Assembly: GCA_913057175.1 (NCBI GenBank)
Contig: CAJXNP010000002.1
Span: 186,001 to 250,000 of the forward strand
Length of the DNA stretch: 64,000 nt
Direction of reading: 5' to 3'
Origin: an uncultured Cytophagales bacterium
GTDB lineage: Bacteria; Bacteroidota; Bacteroidia; Cytophagales; Cyclobacteriaceae
Shown here: in pieces, positions 35,903 through 44,588 of the stretch
Numbering within the stretch: position 1 is the stretch's first letter
How the letters are laid out: every line of letters begins with the position of its first letter
The notes under the pieces: model-generated
Told to the model about the DNA's origin: nothing
Database searches by the model: none
Seen by the model: the letters and a program-made list of their open reading frames with translations, nothing else
Position numbers and translations under genes: made by a program

Positions 35903-36994
35903 TCAACCTTTATATATCGGCAATTTTACAACATTTGCTTCTAACTGCTTCCCTCTTACCGAAATAAAAATTTTTGTGTCAGGTTTGGCCAGATCTACAG
36001 GCACATAACCCAAACCTATGCCGACATTCATACAGGGAGACATGGTTCCTGATGTCACTTCGCCAATCCTTTTTCCAGAGTCATCGGTGATATCGTAATG
36101 CGCACGTGGAATGCCCTTGTCAATCATAATAAAACCGACCAATTTTCTCTTCACGCCATCCTCTTTTTGAGCCTTTAGTGATCCTGAATTGATAAATTCT
36201 TTCGAAAATTTCGTAATCCAACCCAAACCTGCTTCCAAAGGAGAGGTCTTATCGGTAATATCATTACCATACAGGCAAAACCCTTTTTCCAGTCTCAGGG
36301 TATCCCGCGCACCCAATCCGATAGGCTTTAGCTCATATTCCTTTCCAGTTTCAAAAATTTTCTGCCAAACCGCAGACGCATATTTGTTTTCAACATAGAT
36401 CTCAAAACCACCTGCACCTGTATATCCCGTAGCAGAAATAATAGCATCGGAACAAATGTCTGCAATGTTTCCCTCCTGAAAAGTATAATATTCCATCGAT
36501 GCCAGATCAACATCTGTAAGTGGTTGGAGAACTTTAATAGCATTTGGTCCCTGTAAAGCAAACAAAGATATGTCATCCGATTTGTTTTCAAGGGCGGCAT
36601 CAAACCTATTATGCTGATTGATCCAGTTCCAGTCTTTTTCAATATTTGAGGCATTGACAACTAACATGTACTCTTCATCTGAAATTTTGTAGACCAGTAA
36701 ATCGTCCACAATGCCGCCATTTTCATTTGGCAAGCACGAATACTGAATCTTCCCCGGAAACAATTTAGATGCGTCATTGGAAGTGACATACTGGATCAGA
36801 TCGAGGGCTTCCTTTCCTTTCACATAGAATTCACCCATATGTGATACATCAAATATTCCCACATTTTCTCTAACTGCCAGATGCTCTTCCTTATCAGATG
36901 AATACCTAACAGGCATGTTATATCCTGCAAATGGCATCATCTTAGCACCCATCGCTAAATGTATATCTTCCAGAACAAGATTTTTCACTTCCAT
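35903..36994 (-). CDS. gcvT: Aminomethyltransferase (glycine cleavage T protein)
   Basis: 363 residues, the normal size. Family texts: PFAGYNMPVRY, NVGIFDVSHMGEF, NENGGIVDDLLVYK, the folate-binding ATGYTGAGGFEIY, and GLGARDTLRLEKGFCLYGNDI. It transfers the methylene of the glycine-derived aminomethyl group to tetrahydrofolate and releases ammonia, with GcvP, GcvH and Lpd encoded elsewhere. It is first in the gcvT-comB unit and divergent from the alanine symporter gene. Confidence 0.97.
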   Translation of the reverse strand: MEVKNLVLEDIHLAMGAKMMPFAGYNMPVRYSSDKEEHLAVRENVGIFDVSHMGEFYVKGKEALDLIQYVTSNDASKLFPGKIQYSCLPNENGGIVDDLLVYKISDEEYMLVVNASNIEKDWNWINQHNRFDAALENKSDDISLFALQGPNAIKVLQPLTDVDLASMEYYTFQEGNIADICSDAIISATGYTGAGGFEIYVENKYASAVWQKIFETGKEYELKPIGLGARDTLRLEKGFCLYGNDITDKTSPLEAGLGWITKFSKEFINSGSLKAQKEDGVKRKLVGFIMIDKGIPRAHYDITDDSGKRIGEVTSGTMSPCMNVGIGLGYVPVDLAKPDTKIFISVRGKQLEANVVKLPIYKG

Positions 36995-37155
36995 AGATCT
37001 TTTTTCGCAAAGGTAACAATGGCTGGATTTTATAACAGCTTTGCAAAAAAAATTTTAACACTTTCGTAACAAAACCAAGCATCTATTGCCAATAGGCTTT
37101 TGCTATTCAAATATTTTTTACATTTTACAGCCTATTCAATTGACATTTTGAAAAT

Positions 37156-38862
37156 ATGCAAAATTTAAATGAAATCCTTAGCCTGATTGATGGGTTTATT
37201 GGTGGATCCGATTGGTTTGTATTTGCACTGCTAGCTTCAGGCGCATTTTTTACCATATATCTTGGCTTTCCACAAATCCGATATTTTGGACATGCCATCA
37301 AGGCCGTCATGGGAAAATTTGATAAGGCGGGGGATTCCGGTGACACGTCTCATTTTGGGGCATTGACAACAGCACTATCCGGAACAGTGGGTACCGGAAA
37401 TATTGCAGGTGTGGCACTAGCTATTCATTTAGGTGGACCGGCAGCGCTTTTTTGGATGTTGGTAACAGCATTTTTGGGTATGACAACAAAATTTGTCGAA
37501 GTAACGCTCAGCCATAAATACAGGGAATTTGATGAAAAAGGGAATGTGGCCGGTGGTCCCATGTATTACATGAAAAATGCCAACTTTATCTTTTTCGGTA
37601 AAAATGTCAATCTGAAATGGCTTGCCGTCATCTTTGCTATTGCGACCGTTTTATCCTCTTTTGGAACCGGAAACCTGCCGCAGGTCAACTCAATTAGTGA
37701 TTCCCTCTTTACCACATTTCGTATTGATAAAATGTTGACAGGGGCAATTCTTGCTGTTTTGCTTGGCTTGGTTATTATTGGGGGAATTAAACGAATTGTC
37801 AAAGTAACCGAACGACTGGTCCCCACAATGGCGTTCATCTATTTAATTGGTGCACTTTTGGTCATTGGATACAATTACGAAAATATTATCCCCTCCTTTC
37901 TGAGCATTTTCACAGATGTATTTACCGGAACTGCAGCTGTGGGAGGATTTTTAGGCGCTAATTTTACCTATGCTTTCAACCGTGGTGTTAATCGAGGATT
38001 ATTCAGCAACGAAGCTGGGCAGGGTTCCGCGCCAATAGCTCACGCCGCTGCAAAAGCTCATGAGCCCGTTTCGGAAGGGGTGGTGGCTATTTTAGAACCT
38101 TTCATAGATACAATCATTATTTGTACGATTACAGGTTTGGTTCTTTTATCATCCGGAGCGTGGAATGAAAAGCTCAATAACAGATTTGAGTTAACTGATC
38201 TTAAAATACTGGATGGAACATGGTCGGATAAAAATACTGAAGACCAACAACACCTTCATGACTATCTCCTACATGGGACAGGAAATATTGAAAATTTTAC
38301 TGGTGATATGGAAGTAGCCAATGGATTGATAGTCAATGAAGTCACTGTCTTTCATGCAAGGTCTGTAGCCGACAATGTTGTCGTTTACAAAAACAATGAA
38401 TTGTATAATGGAAATATAAGCGTAGCCAATGGCAATATTAATGATCAGGGAGGTCAAATATATTTGAGAGGAGAGTCCCTGGTCCATTCCGCTCCCTTGA
38501 CCACAAGGGCATTTACCAGAAGTATATTAGGCGATTACGGTAAATACATTGTGTCAATCGGTCTCCTTCTCTTTGCCTTTTCAACAACCATTTCGTGGTC
38601 GTACTACGGCGATAGGGCTATGACTTTTTTGTTTGGTGCAAAGTCAGTGATTTACTATCGAATTGTGTATGTAATTGGATTTTTCGTTGCCTCTTTTGCT
38701 GACACAACCATTATCTGGACCTTGTCAGGAATAACCATTGCATTAATGACTTTGCCGAACCTATTGGGAATATTCTGGCTGAGAAGTGACATGAAAAGAA
38801 CCGTCAAAGATTATTGGGCACAATTCAATGATGAATTTCCGGATCACAAGAAGAAAAAATGA
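37156..38862 (+). CDS. Sodium:alanine/glycine symporter (AGCS family) with a soluble insertion
   Basis: 568 residues against a usual 450-480. Conserved AGCS texts include [55 protein letters not shown], then [13 protein letters not shown] and [14 protein letters not shown]. Between about residues 336 and 447 lies a soluble stretch with a repeated strand pattern ([33 protein letters not shown]) that interrupts the transporter between conserved membrane parts. It imports small amino acids with Na+ across the inner membrane. It ends two bases before the convergent DUF2400 gene. Confidence 0.92.
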   Translation: MQNLNEILSLIDGFIGGSDWFVFALLASGAFFTIYLGFPQIRYFGHAIKAVMGKFDKAGDSGDTSHFGALTTALSGTVGTGNIAGVALAIHLGGPAALFWMLVTAFLGMTTKFVEVTLSHKYREFDEKGNVAGGPMYYMKNANFIFFGKNVNLKWLAVIFAIATVLSSFGTGNLPQVNSISDSLFTTFRIDKMLTGAILAVLLGLVIIGGIKRIVKVTERLVPTMAFIYLIGALLVIGYNYENIIPSFLSIFTDVFTGTAAVGGFLGANFTYAFNRGVNRGLFSNEAGQGSAPIAHAAAKAHEPVSEGVVAILEPFIDTIIICTITGLVLLSSGAWNEKLNNRFELTDLKILDGTWSDKNTEDQQHLHDYLLHGTGNIENFTGDMEVANGLIVNEVTVFHARSVADNVVVYKNNELYNGNISVANGNINDQGGQIYLRGESLVHSAPLTTRAFTRSILGDYGKYIVSIGLLLFAFSTTISWSYYGDRAMTFLFGAKSVIYYRIVYVIGFFVASFADTTIIWTLSGITIALMTLPNLLGIFWLRSDMKRTVKDYWAQFNDEFPDHKKKK

Positions 38863-38863
38863 T

Positions 38864-39646
38864 TTAGATTGAAAACCGGACTTTCTCCTCCAGTCCAATT
38901 CCAAACAGGGCAAAATCATATTTGACAGGATCTTCAGAATCAAATTTTTTAAGATTTTCTGTAAGTTCAACAGCGGTCAGCCAATCGGTCGGTTTGCGGG
39001 TAATTAATCCAAATCTGCGAGCTACTTTTTCAACATGAACATCGCATGGACAAACCAATTGGGAAGGTTTGATTGATTTCCAAATTCCGAAATCTACTCC
39101 TTTGTCATCTGATCTGACCATCCACCTTAAGAACATGTTCAACCTTTTACAAGCCGATTTTTTATCAGGAGATGCAATGTGCTTTCCGGTCCTGTGAGGA
39201 AATTCTGGTAAACTGATAAACAATGTGCGGAAAAGGTTTAGCAAATTTTCAGTATTTGGATCATTTACCTCTACAGTTTTGACAAAGGCATTTTCCAAAG
39301 TTTGATACTCACGATAAATGAATCTCAGAAAATGAATAAAGTATAATGCATCAGTAGAGTTAAATGTACGATGTTTGAATTTCAGGAACGGTTTGAGATC
39401 ATTGTCACCATGGTTGACTATGAACTCATACGGTCTGTCATCCATCATTTGCAAAAGTTCCCGGCATTTACTGATAATAGTTTTTCGTTGCCCCCAAGCC
39501 AATATTGCTGCAAAAAATCCTGAAATTTCAATATCTCTTGAGTCGCTGAAAAGGTGAGGTATACTTACAGGATCATCATCGATAAAACCCGGGCAATTGA
39601 ATTGCTCATACTTTTCCTCTAAAAATTCCTGTAAGTTCAGGTTCAT
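38864..39646 (-). CDS. TIGR02757/DUF2400 family protein
   Basis: 260 residues. The texts DDDPVSIPHLFSDSRDIEISGFFAAILAWGQRKTII, LNMFLRWMVRSDDKGVDFGIW and LVCPCDVHVEKVARRFGLITRK match the TIGR02757 family, widespread in Bacteroidota and of unproven function. The all-helical pattern with a conserved LRWMVR and a DVH box is reminiscent of HhH-GPD DNA glycosylase-like folds, but this is inference. It is 18 bases after the LysM gene stop, in the same direction. Confidence 0.88.
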   Translation of the reverse strand: MNLNLQEFLEEKYEQFNCPGFIDDDPVSIPHLFSDSRDIEISGFFAAILAWGQRKTIISKCRELLQMMDDRPYEFIVNHGDNDLKPFLKFKHRTFNSTDALYFIHFLRFIYREYQTLENAFVKTVEVNDPNTENLLNLFRTLFISLPEFPHRTGKHIASPDKKSACKRLNMFLRWMVRSDDKGVDFGIWKSIKPSQLVCPCDVHVEKVARRFGLITRKPTDWLTAVELTENLKKFDSEDPVKYDFALFGIGLEEKVRFSI

Positions 39647-39664
39647 GAAATTCTGGAGTACTAA

Positions 39665-40735
39665 TTAAGGAATGTATGATATTTCAACAGGAAATCTCTG
39701 ATCAACGGCACCTAACCTGTCAAAGGCTTTTTTAGAGATTTTGATAAGTACCTTATTATTATTGTCAGTTCCTGGTATTGTTCCCACTACCCGAACAAAA
39801 ACTGTTTGATTATTCATATCATTCCGAATTTGCATGATGGTTCCTATCGGAGCAGTGCGATGGAGGGCAAGATATTTTTTTGTCTCGCTGCTTCCTTCAA
39901 TTACTTCAGCAAATCCATTTTCAATGACTTTCTTGTTATCATAGGTCTTTCTAGCTGAATTTGGTGGACCTATTTTTACTTCTGGAGTTTTTACTTCCGG
40001 CGCTTTAACAGATGCTGTAGCTGTGCTATCAATTGATGCTGTCTGATCAGCGCTAGGTGGCAACATACTGGAATTTGCAGAAGCAGTTGGAGTTGACTTT
40101 GACTCACCTACAATCAGAACTTGTCCGACGGACAACTCATTAGTAGATAAATTATTCCATGCTTTCAATTCATCTACGCTGATATCATATTTTTTACTAA
40201 TGGAATACATGGTCTCAGAAGGTTCTACAGAATGGATTTTCCTTCCTGAGTAATCAACAGAAACAACCTTTGCCGAACTTAAATATTTATTTTCAGCACT
40301 TATAGCTCCTTTAATGACCAGTTGATCGCCAATATCTATGGTATTTTCTGATAAATTATTCCATTCTTTTAGTTCGTTAACGGAAACTTCGTATTCCCTC
40401 GCAATGGAATAAAGTGTTTCAGATTGCTGAACGGTATGCATTTTATCCCCTTTAGCCAGGGTTTCGGTAAATGGTTTTATATAGGGCACCAGCACTTTCT
40501 GACCTATTTTAAGACCATTCTTTGTTTCGGGATTTTCTTGCTTGATTTCATCAACTTTAACATTGTATCTCCTGCTTAATGAATACAATGTTTCTCCCTC
40601 AACAATTTGATGGATAATAAATGTTTTGTCCGCTTTTTTTGTTATACCAATGGAGTCTGCAACCGAAAAATAAGCATTTGCATGAAATGTCGTTGCTAAG
40701 AAAGCAATGATAAAAAATTGTAGGATCCTGATCAT
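39665..40735 (-). CDS. Secreted protein with three LysM domains and an RlpA-like double-psi barrel
   Basis: 356 residues. A signal peptide lies within the first 25 residues. Three LysM repeats follow: HQIVEGETLYSLSRRYNV (about 42), HTVQQSETLYSIAREYEV (about 100) and HSVEPSETMYSISKKYDI (about 167), each ending in a G-Q/D-L-V text. A Ser/Thr/Pro-rich linker (about 210-250) leads to a DPBB/RlpA-like domain (GFAEVIEGSSETKKYLALHR, TVFVRVVGTIPG). LysM binds peptidoglycan and RlpA-like domains act on denuded glycan or bind septal wall, so a cell-wall role in the periplasm is likely. Confidence 0.9.
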   Translation of the reverse strand: MIRILQFFIIAFLATTFHANAYFSVADSIGITKKADKTFIIHQIVEGETLYSLSRRYNVKVDEIKQENPETKNGLKIGQKVLVPYIKPFTETLAKGDKMHTVQQSETLYSIAREYEVSVNELKEWNNLSENTIDIGDQLVIKGAISAENKYLSSAKVVSVDYSGRKIHSVEPSETMYSISKKYDISVDELKAWNNLSTNELSVGQVLIVGESKSTPTASANSSMLPPSADQTASIDSTATASVKAPEVKTPEVKIGPPNSARKTYDNKKVIENGFAEVIEGSSETKKYLALHRTAPIGTIMQIRNDMNNQTVFVRVVGTIPGTDNNNKVLIKISKKAFDRLGAVDQRFPVEISYIP

Positions 40736-40884
40736 ATCTAATTGTGTTTCAAAAGCAAAATTAAAAAGAATTAAGTATGCTTTGCATTTTTTGGTTTAGA
40801 ATAAAATAATATCAACTGTTATGCCATTTTAACTATTTTATCACCTATTTTATTACAAATGCCAAAAAGAAATCTATTCAAAAG

Positions 40885-40914
40885 TTGAATTGGTAGTAAA
40901 TTAGCAGATATTTG
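40885..40914 (+). promoter_or_regulatory. Candidate nfeD-kdsB promoter
   Basis: TTG at 40885, 19 bases, then GATATTTG (40907-40914), one mismatch from the Bacteroidota -7 pattern TAnnTTTG. Transcription would begin near 40921, which leaves the ATG at 40934 a short leader and makes the ATG at 40925 unlikely. Confidence 0.4.
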
Positions 40915-40933
40915 ACTCAAATAAATGTGTGTT

Positions 40934-42301
40934 ATGAAACCGACACAACTAAAGGAATCATTGAGGTTGGTATTAATATTTTTTTCCGCTTCTATTCTTT
41001 TATCGACAATTTCTTTTGCAGAGGATGCGACGAAGGTCATGGTCATGAAAATTGATGCCGAAATCGACCCGAGAACGAATCGTTATACAGAGCTGGCACT
41101 GGAACATGCTGATGAAATCGATGCGGATATTGTTGTCATAGAAATGGACACCTACGGAGGCGCCGTTAACGATGCTGACGACATACGAACGCGATTTTTG
41201 AATTATGAAAAGCCCCTGTGGGTATTTATCAATAAGGACGCAGCTTCTGCGGGTGCTCTTATATCCATTGCCTGTGACAGCATTTACATGGCTCCGGGAG
41301 CAAGCATTGGGGCTGCAACGGTGGTAGTTGGTGGAACCGGTGAAGCCGCTCCTGATAAATACCAGTCCTACATGAGATCGATGATGCGATCCACAGCAGA
41401 AGCCAATGGACGTGACCCGAAAATAGCCGAGGCCATGGTAGATGAAAATATTGATCTCGACAGCATTGCACCAGCTGGCACAGTATTGACCCTATCAACA
41501 TCAGAAGCAATAAAACTCAATTTTTGTGAAGGTGAAGTAAGAAGTATTGAAGATCTGCTGGAAAAAAATGGTTTAGAAGATTATGAACTTGAAGAATTCA
41601 CGCTCAGTGGAACAGAAAAAATTATCCGGTTTTTCCTCAATCCATTTATTAGTGGCATACTCATTCTGATCATCATAGGTGGTATTTATTTTGAATTGCA
41701 AACTCCTGGTGTAGGATTTCCCATTATCGCTGCTGTAGTGGCTGCAATATTATATTTTGTTCCTTACTATTTAAATGGACTGGCCGACAATTGGGAAATC
41801 ATCATCTTCTTTGTCGGAGTTATTCTGATCTTGCTGGAAGTTTTAGTCATACCGGGGTTCGGGGTAGCGGGTATTTCCGGCATTGCCCTGGTCGTTTCTT
41901 CCTTCATTTTGGTTATGATCAATAATGACAATTTTGATTTTTCATTTGTGGATATTAACGAATTCGTTGCTGCAATCACTGCGACAATGTCAGCTTTCGT
42001 TATTGGAATACTGGGCATGCTATTCGGAGGAGTAAAGTTTTCGGAAAGCAATGCATTCAAGAGAATTGCGCTGGTAGATGTTGAAGATAAGAAACATGGA
42101 TACACATCAAGATTTCATGATAAATCCTATATGGGACAAAAAGGAAAAGCCTACACCGTTCTTCGCCCAAGCGGAAAAATCCTGATTGACAATGAAATTT
42201 TTGACGCCTACACACGAGGAGAATATATCGACAAGGATGCTGAAATTGTAGTAATTGACGAAAGTGGCACTTCACTGAAAGTAAAAGAGGTAAAAAGCTA
42301 G
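40934..42301 (+). CDS. NfeD-family membrane protein with a ClpP/SppA-like serine protease domain
   Basis: 455 residues from ATG 40934 (MKPTQLKESL); an ATG three codons upstream is less likely. A signal peptide ends about ISFAED. A ClpP-class protease domain follows (about 30-215: EMDTYGGAVNDADDI, the Ser in NKDAASAGALISIACD, GASIGAATVV, and a Lys in DKYQSYMRSMM). Four to five hydrophobic segments (about 230-375) and a C-terminal NfeD OB-fold (GQKGKAYTVLRPSGKILIDNE) complete the long NfeD1b layout. Such proteins degrade stomatin-like partners at the membrane. The gene abuts kdsB with no gap. Confidence 0.92.
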   Translation: MKPTQLKESLRLVLIFFSASILLSTISFAEDATKVMVMKIDAEIDPRTNRYTELALEHADEIDADIVVIEMDTYGGAVNDADDIRTRFLNYEKPLWVFINKDAASAGALISIACDSIYMAPGASIGAATVVVGGTGEAAPDKYQSYMRSMMRSTAEANGRDPKIAEAMVDENIDLDSIAPAGTVLTLSTSEAIKLNFCEGEVRSIEDLLEKNGLEDYELEEFTLSGTEKIIRFFLNPFISGILILIIIGGIYFELQTPGVGFPIIAAVVAAILYFVPYYLNGLADNWEIIIFFVGVILILLEVLVIPGFGVAGISGIALVVSSFILVMINNDNFDFSFVDINEFVAAITATMSAFVIGILGMLFGGVKFSESNAFKRIALVDVEDKKHGYTSRFHDKSYMGQKGKAYTVLRPSGKILIDNEIFDAYTRGEYIDKDAEIVVIDESGTSLKVKEVKS

Positions 42302-43045
42302 ATGAGAATACTAGGGGTCATACCAGCGAGATATGGATCAACCCGGTTTCATGCCAAGGCATTGGTAGACATCCAGGGAAAGCCTATGATCCAGCATGTC
42401 TACGAGCGGTCTTCAGAGGCCCTAAGTCTTGATAAGGTTATCGTTGCAACTGACCACCCTGAAATTCTTAATGTAGTTGAAAAATTCGGAGGGCAGGCCA
42501 TCATGACAAAAGAAAGTCATCCATCTGGTACGGATCGCTGCTATGAAGCGTATCTAAACTTAAATGAAACGTACGACTATATTATTAACATACAGGGTGA
42601 CGAGCCATTCATCCAGGCAAAACCAATAGATGAATGCGCTGAATTGCTCGATGGTGAAACCGAGTTGGCAACCATGATATCCAAAATAAAAGATCTGGAA
42701 ACTTTAATCAATCCAAAAATAGCAAAGGTTGTTGTAAACGAATTTCGTGAAGCAATTTACTTCAGCAGGCAGGTTATACCATATTTGAGAGATGTCGATC
42801 TGGAGGATTATCTGGACAATCATACTTTTTACAAGCACGTTTCCATTTATGCTTATAGGACGGATGTCTTAAAGAAAATCACTTCTCTGTCAACAGGTGT
42901 TCTGGAAGAAGCCGAAAAGCTGGAACAGCTACGTTGGATTGAACATGGATTTAGAATTAAAACAGGAGTTACTGAACATGAATCATTCGGTATAGATACC
43001 GAGGATGATCTCATAAAAGCATTAAAAATATTTAAAAACACATGA
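42302..43045 (+). CDS. kdsB: 3-deoxy-manno-octulosonate cytidylyltransferase
   Basis: 247 residues, the usual length. Signature texts: IPARYGSTRFHAKALVDIQGKPMIQHVYE, VATDHPEI, MTKESHPSGTDRCYEA, NIQGDEPFI and the closing GIDTEDDLIKA. It activates Kdo with CTP to CMP-Kdo for the inner core of lipopolysaccharide, in the cytoplasm. The ATG directly follows the nfeD stop and the gene overlaps the next one by four bases, so all three are co-translated. Confidence 0.97.
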   Translation: MRILGVIPARYGSTRFHAKALVDIQGKPMIQHVYERSSEALSLDKVIVATDHPEILNVVEKFGGQAIMTKESHPSGTDRCYEAYLNLNETYDYIINIQGDEPFIQAKPIDECAELLDGETELATMISKIKDLETLINPKIAKVVVNEFREAIYFSRQVIPYLRDVDLEDYLDNHTFYKHVSIYAYRTDVLKKITSLSTGVLEEAEKLEQLRWIEHGFRIKTGVTEHESFGIDTEDDLIKALKIFKNT

Positions 43046-44451
43046 GCAGAATGAATTTGAGAAATCTGGCAATTGCATTGTTCCTGTCGCTCTTTTCAAT
43101 TCATAATTTGAGTGCGGAAAATGGATATACCATAAAAGTAAAAATAAAAAATACGAAAGATACTGTTTGCTATCTGGGTTATCCTTATGGAGACAAAAAG
43201 TATGTCCAGGACACAGCTAAAATTTCTAATGGCAATATGTTCACCTTTCATAAAAACGACACGCTTCAGGAAGGAATATATTTCATCTATACACCAAACA
43301 ATATCTACTTTGAGATAATTGGTGACAATCAAGACATTTCAATCGAAACGGATACAACAGACCTGATCAAAAACCTGAAAGTAGAAGGTTCACCTCAAAC
43401 CAAAATATTCCGGGATTTTCAACTCTTCATGCGCGAGAATCAACTAAATGCTTCCGAACTAAACAGTAAAATGAAATCGGATAAAGCCAATGAAGAAAAG
43501 TACCGTGAAGAGCTTATTCAAATCGATAAAAATGTTAAATCTTATCGAAGTAATTTAATTCAGGAACATTCTGATCTTTTTGTTTCAAAACTCATCAAAT
43601 CTACAATTGAAATAAATGTTCCGGAAAGCCCTAAAGATGCGTCTGGAAAGGAAACAGATCCTAATTTCCGGTTCAATTATTACCGACAACATTATTTTGA
43701 CAATATCGATTTTTCAGAACCGGCCATGTTGAGAACACCGGTCTTTGCGCAGAAAATCAATGAGTATCTTGATAAGCTGACTTATAAACATCCTGACTCC
43801 ATTATTAAATCAGCTCATTTTATTATTGAAAAAGCAAGAGCTAATGAAGATGTGTTCAGGTATTGTGTTGTTTCCATTTCCAACAAATATGAAACATCCA
43901 ACATCATGGGCATGGATGCGGTCTTTGTGGATCTGGCAGAAAGTTATTATTTAACCGGGCAAGCGCATTGGGCTGATAAGGAATTGATTGAAAAAATCGC
44001 CAAGCGCGTGCAGGAATTGAAACCATTGATCGGAGATAAGGCACCCAATATCATCGCACTGGATACAAATGAAAATGTAATTCCTTTGTATTCATTGGAA
44101 AATGAATATGTTGTTCTGTATTTCTATGATCCGGATTGTGGACATTGCAAAAAGAAAACACCCGAGTTGCAACAACTTTATGAATCAAAATTACTTGATA
44201 TGGGTGTGGAAGTGTATGCCGCATCTACCAATACGGATGTTGAAAAATGGAAGGAATTCATCAATAAATTTAACTTAACATTTATCAATGTAGCCGATCC
44301 ATATACACAATCGAATTTCAGAGCGGATTATTATATTGACCACACACCTAAGGTTTTTATTCTTGATTCAGACAAAAATATCATCGCTAAAAAACTGGAT
44401 GTTGAGCAGATAGAAGAGTTTCTTACTAAACAACAAGAGCTGCAACAATAG
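43042..44451 (+). CDS. TlpA-like thioredoxin-fold protein with an N-terminal DUF4369-type domain
   Basis: 469 residues. A signal peptide ends near LSAEN. The N-terminal beta-rich part (about 25-110) is like DUF4369, the middle is helical (DUF5106-like), and the last 140 residues form a thioredoxin/AhpC-TSA domain with a CGHC active site at 366-369 (DPDCGHCKKKTPEL) and the cis-Pro in HTPKVFIL. It would reduce or shuffle disulfides in the periplasm, anchored or free. The start overlaps the kdsB stop (ATGA), which supports ATG 43042 over the ATG three codons later. Confidence 0.9.
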   Translation: MSRMNLRNLAIALFLSLFSIHNLSAENGYTIKVKIKNTKDTVCYLGYPYGDKKYVQDTAKISNGNMFTFHKNDTLQEGIYFIYTPNNIYFEIIGDNQDISIETDTTDLIKNLKVEGSPQTKIFRDFQLFMRENQLNASELNSKMKSDKANEEKYREELIQIDKNVKSYRSNLIQEHSDLFVSKLIKSTIEINVPESPKDASGKETDPNFRFNYYRQHYFDNIDFSEPAMLRTPVFAQKINEYLDKLTYKHPDSIIKSAHFIIEKARANEDVFRYCVVSISNKYETSNIMGMDAVFVDLAESYYLTGQAHWADKELIEKIAKRVQELKPLIGDKAPNIIALDTNENVIPLYSLENEYVVLYFYDPDCGHCKKKTPELQQLYESKLLDMGVEVYAASTNTDVEKWKEFINKFNLTFINVADPYTQSNFRADYYIDHTPKVFILDSDKNIIAKKLDVEQIEEFLTKQQELQQ

Positions 44452-44588
44452 TAATTATAAGGCTAAATTGTTTAAATTGTAAAACAAGCGATATTAGTTT
44501 GAGTTTAAATTATCAAAATTGATTCCTCGATAACTGATTTTTTAACGAAACACGGCTAAACAAAACAGTAAACAACTATTTATTTGCA

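Noticed and set aside
40925-40933. ATG at 40925 as the nfeD start
   Set aside because: The ATG at 40934 gives a cleaner signal peptide and better fits the candidate transcription start near 40921.
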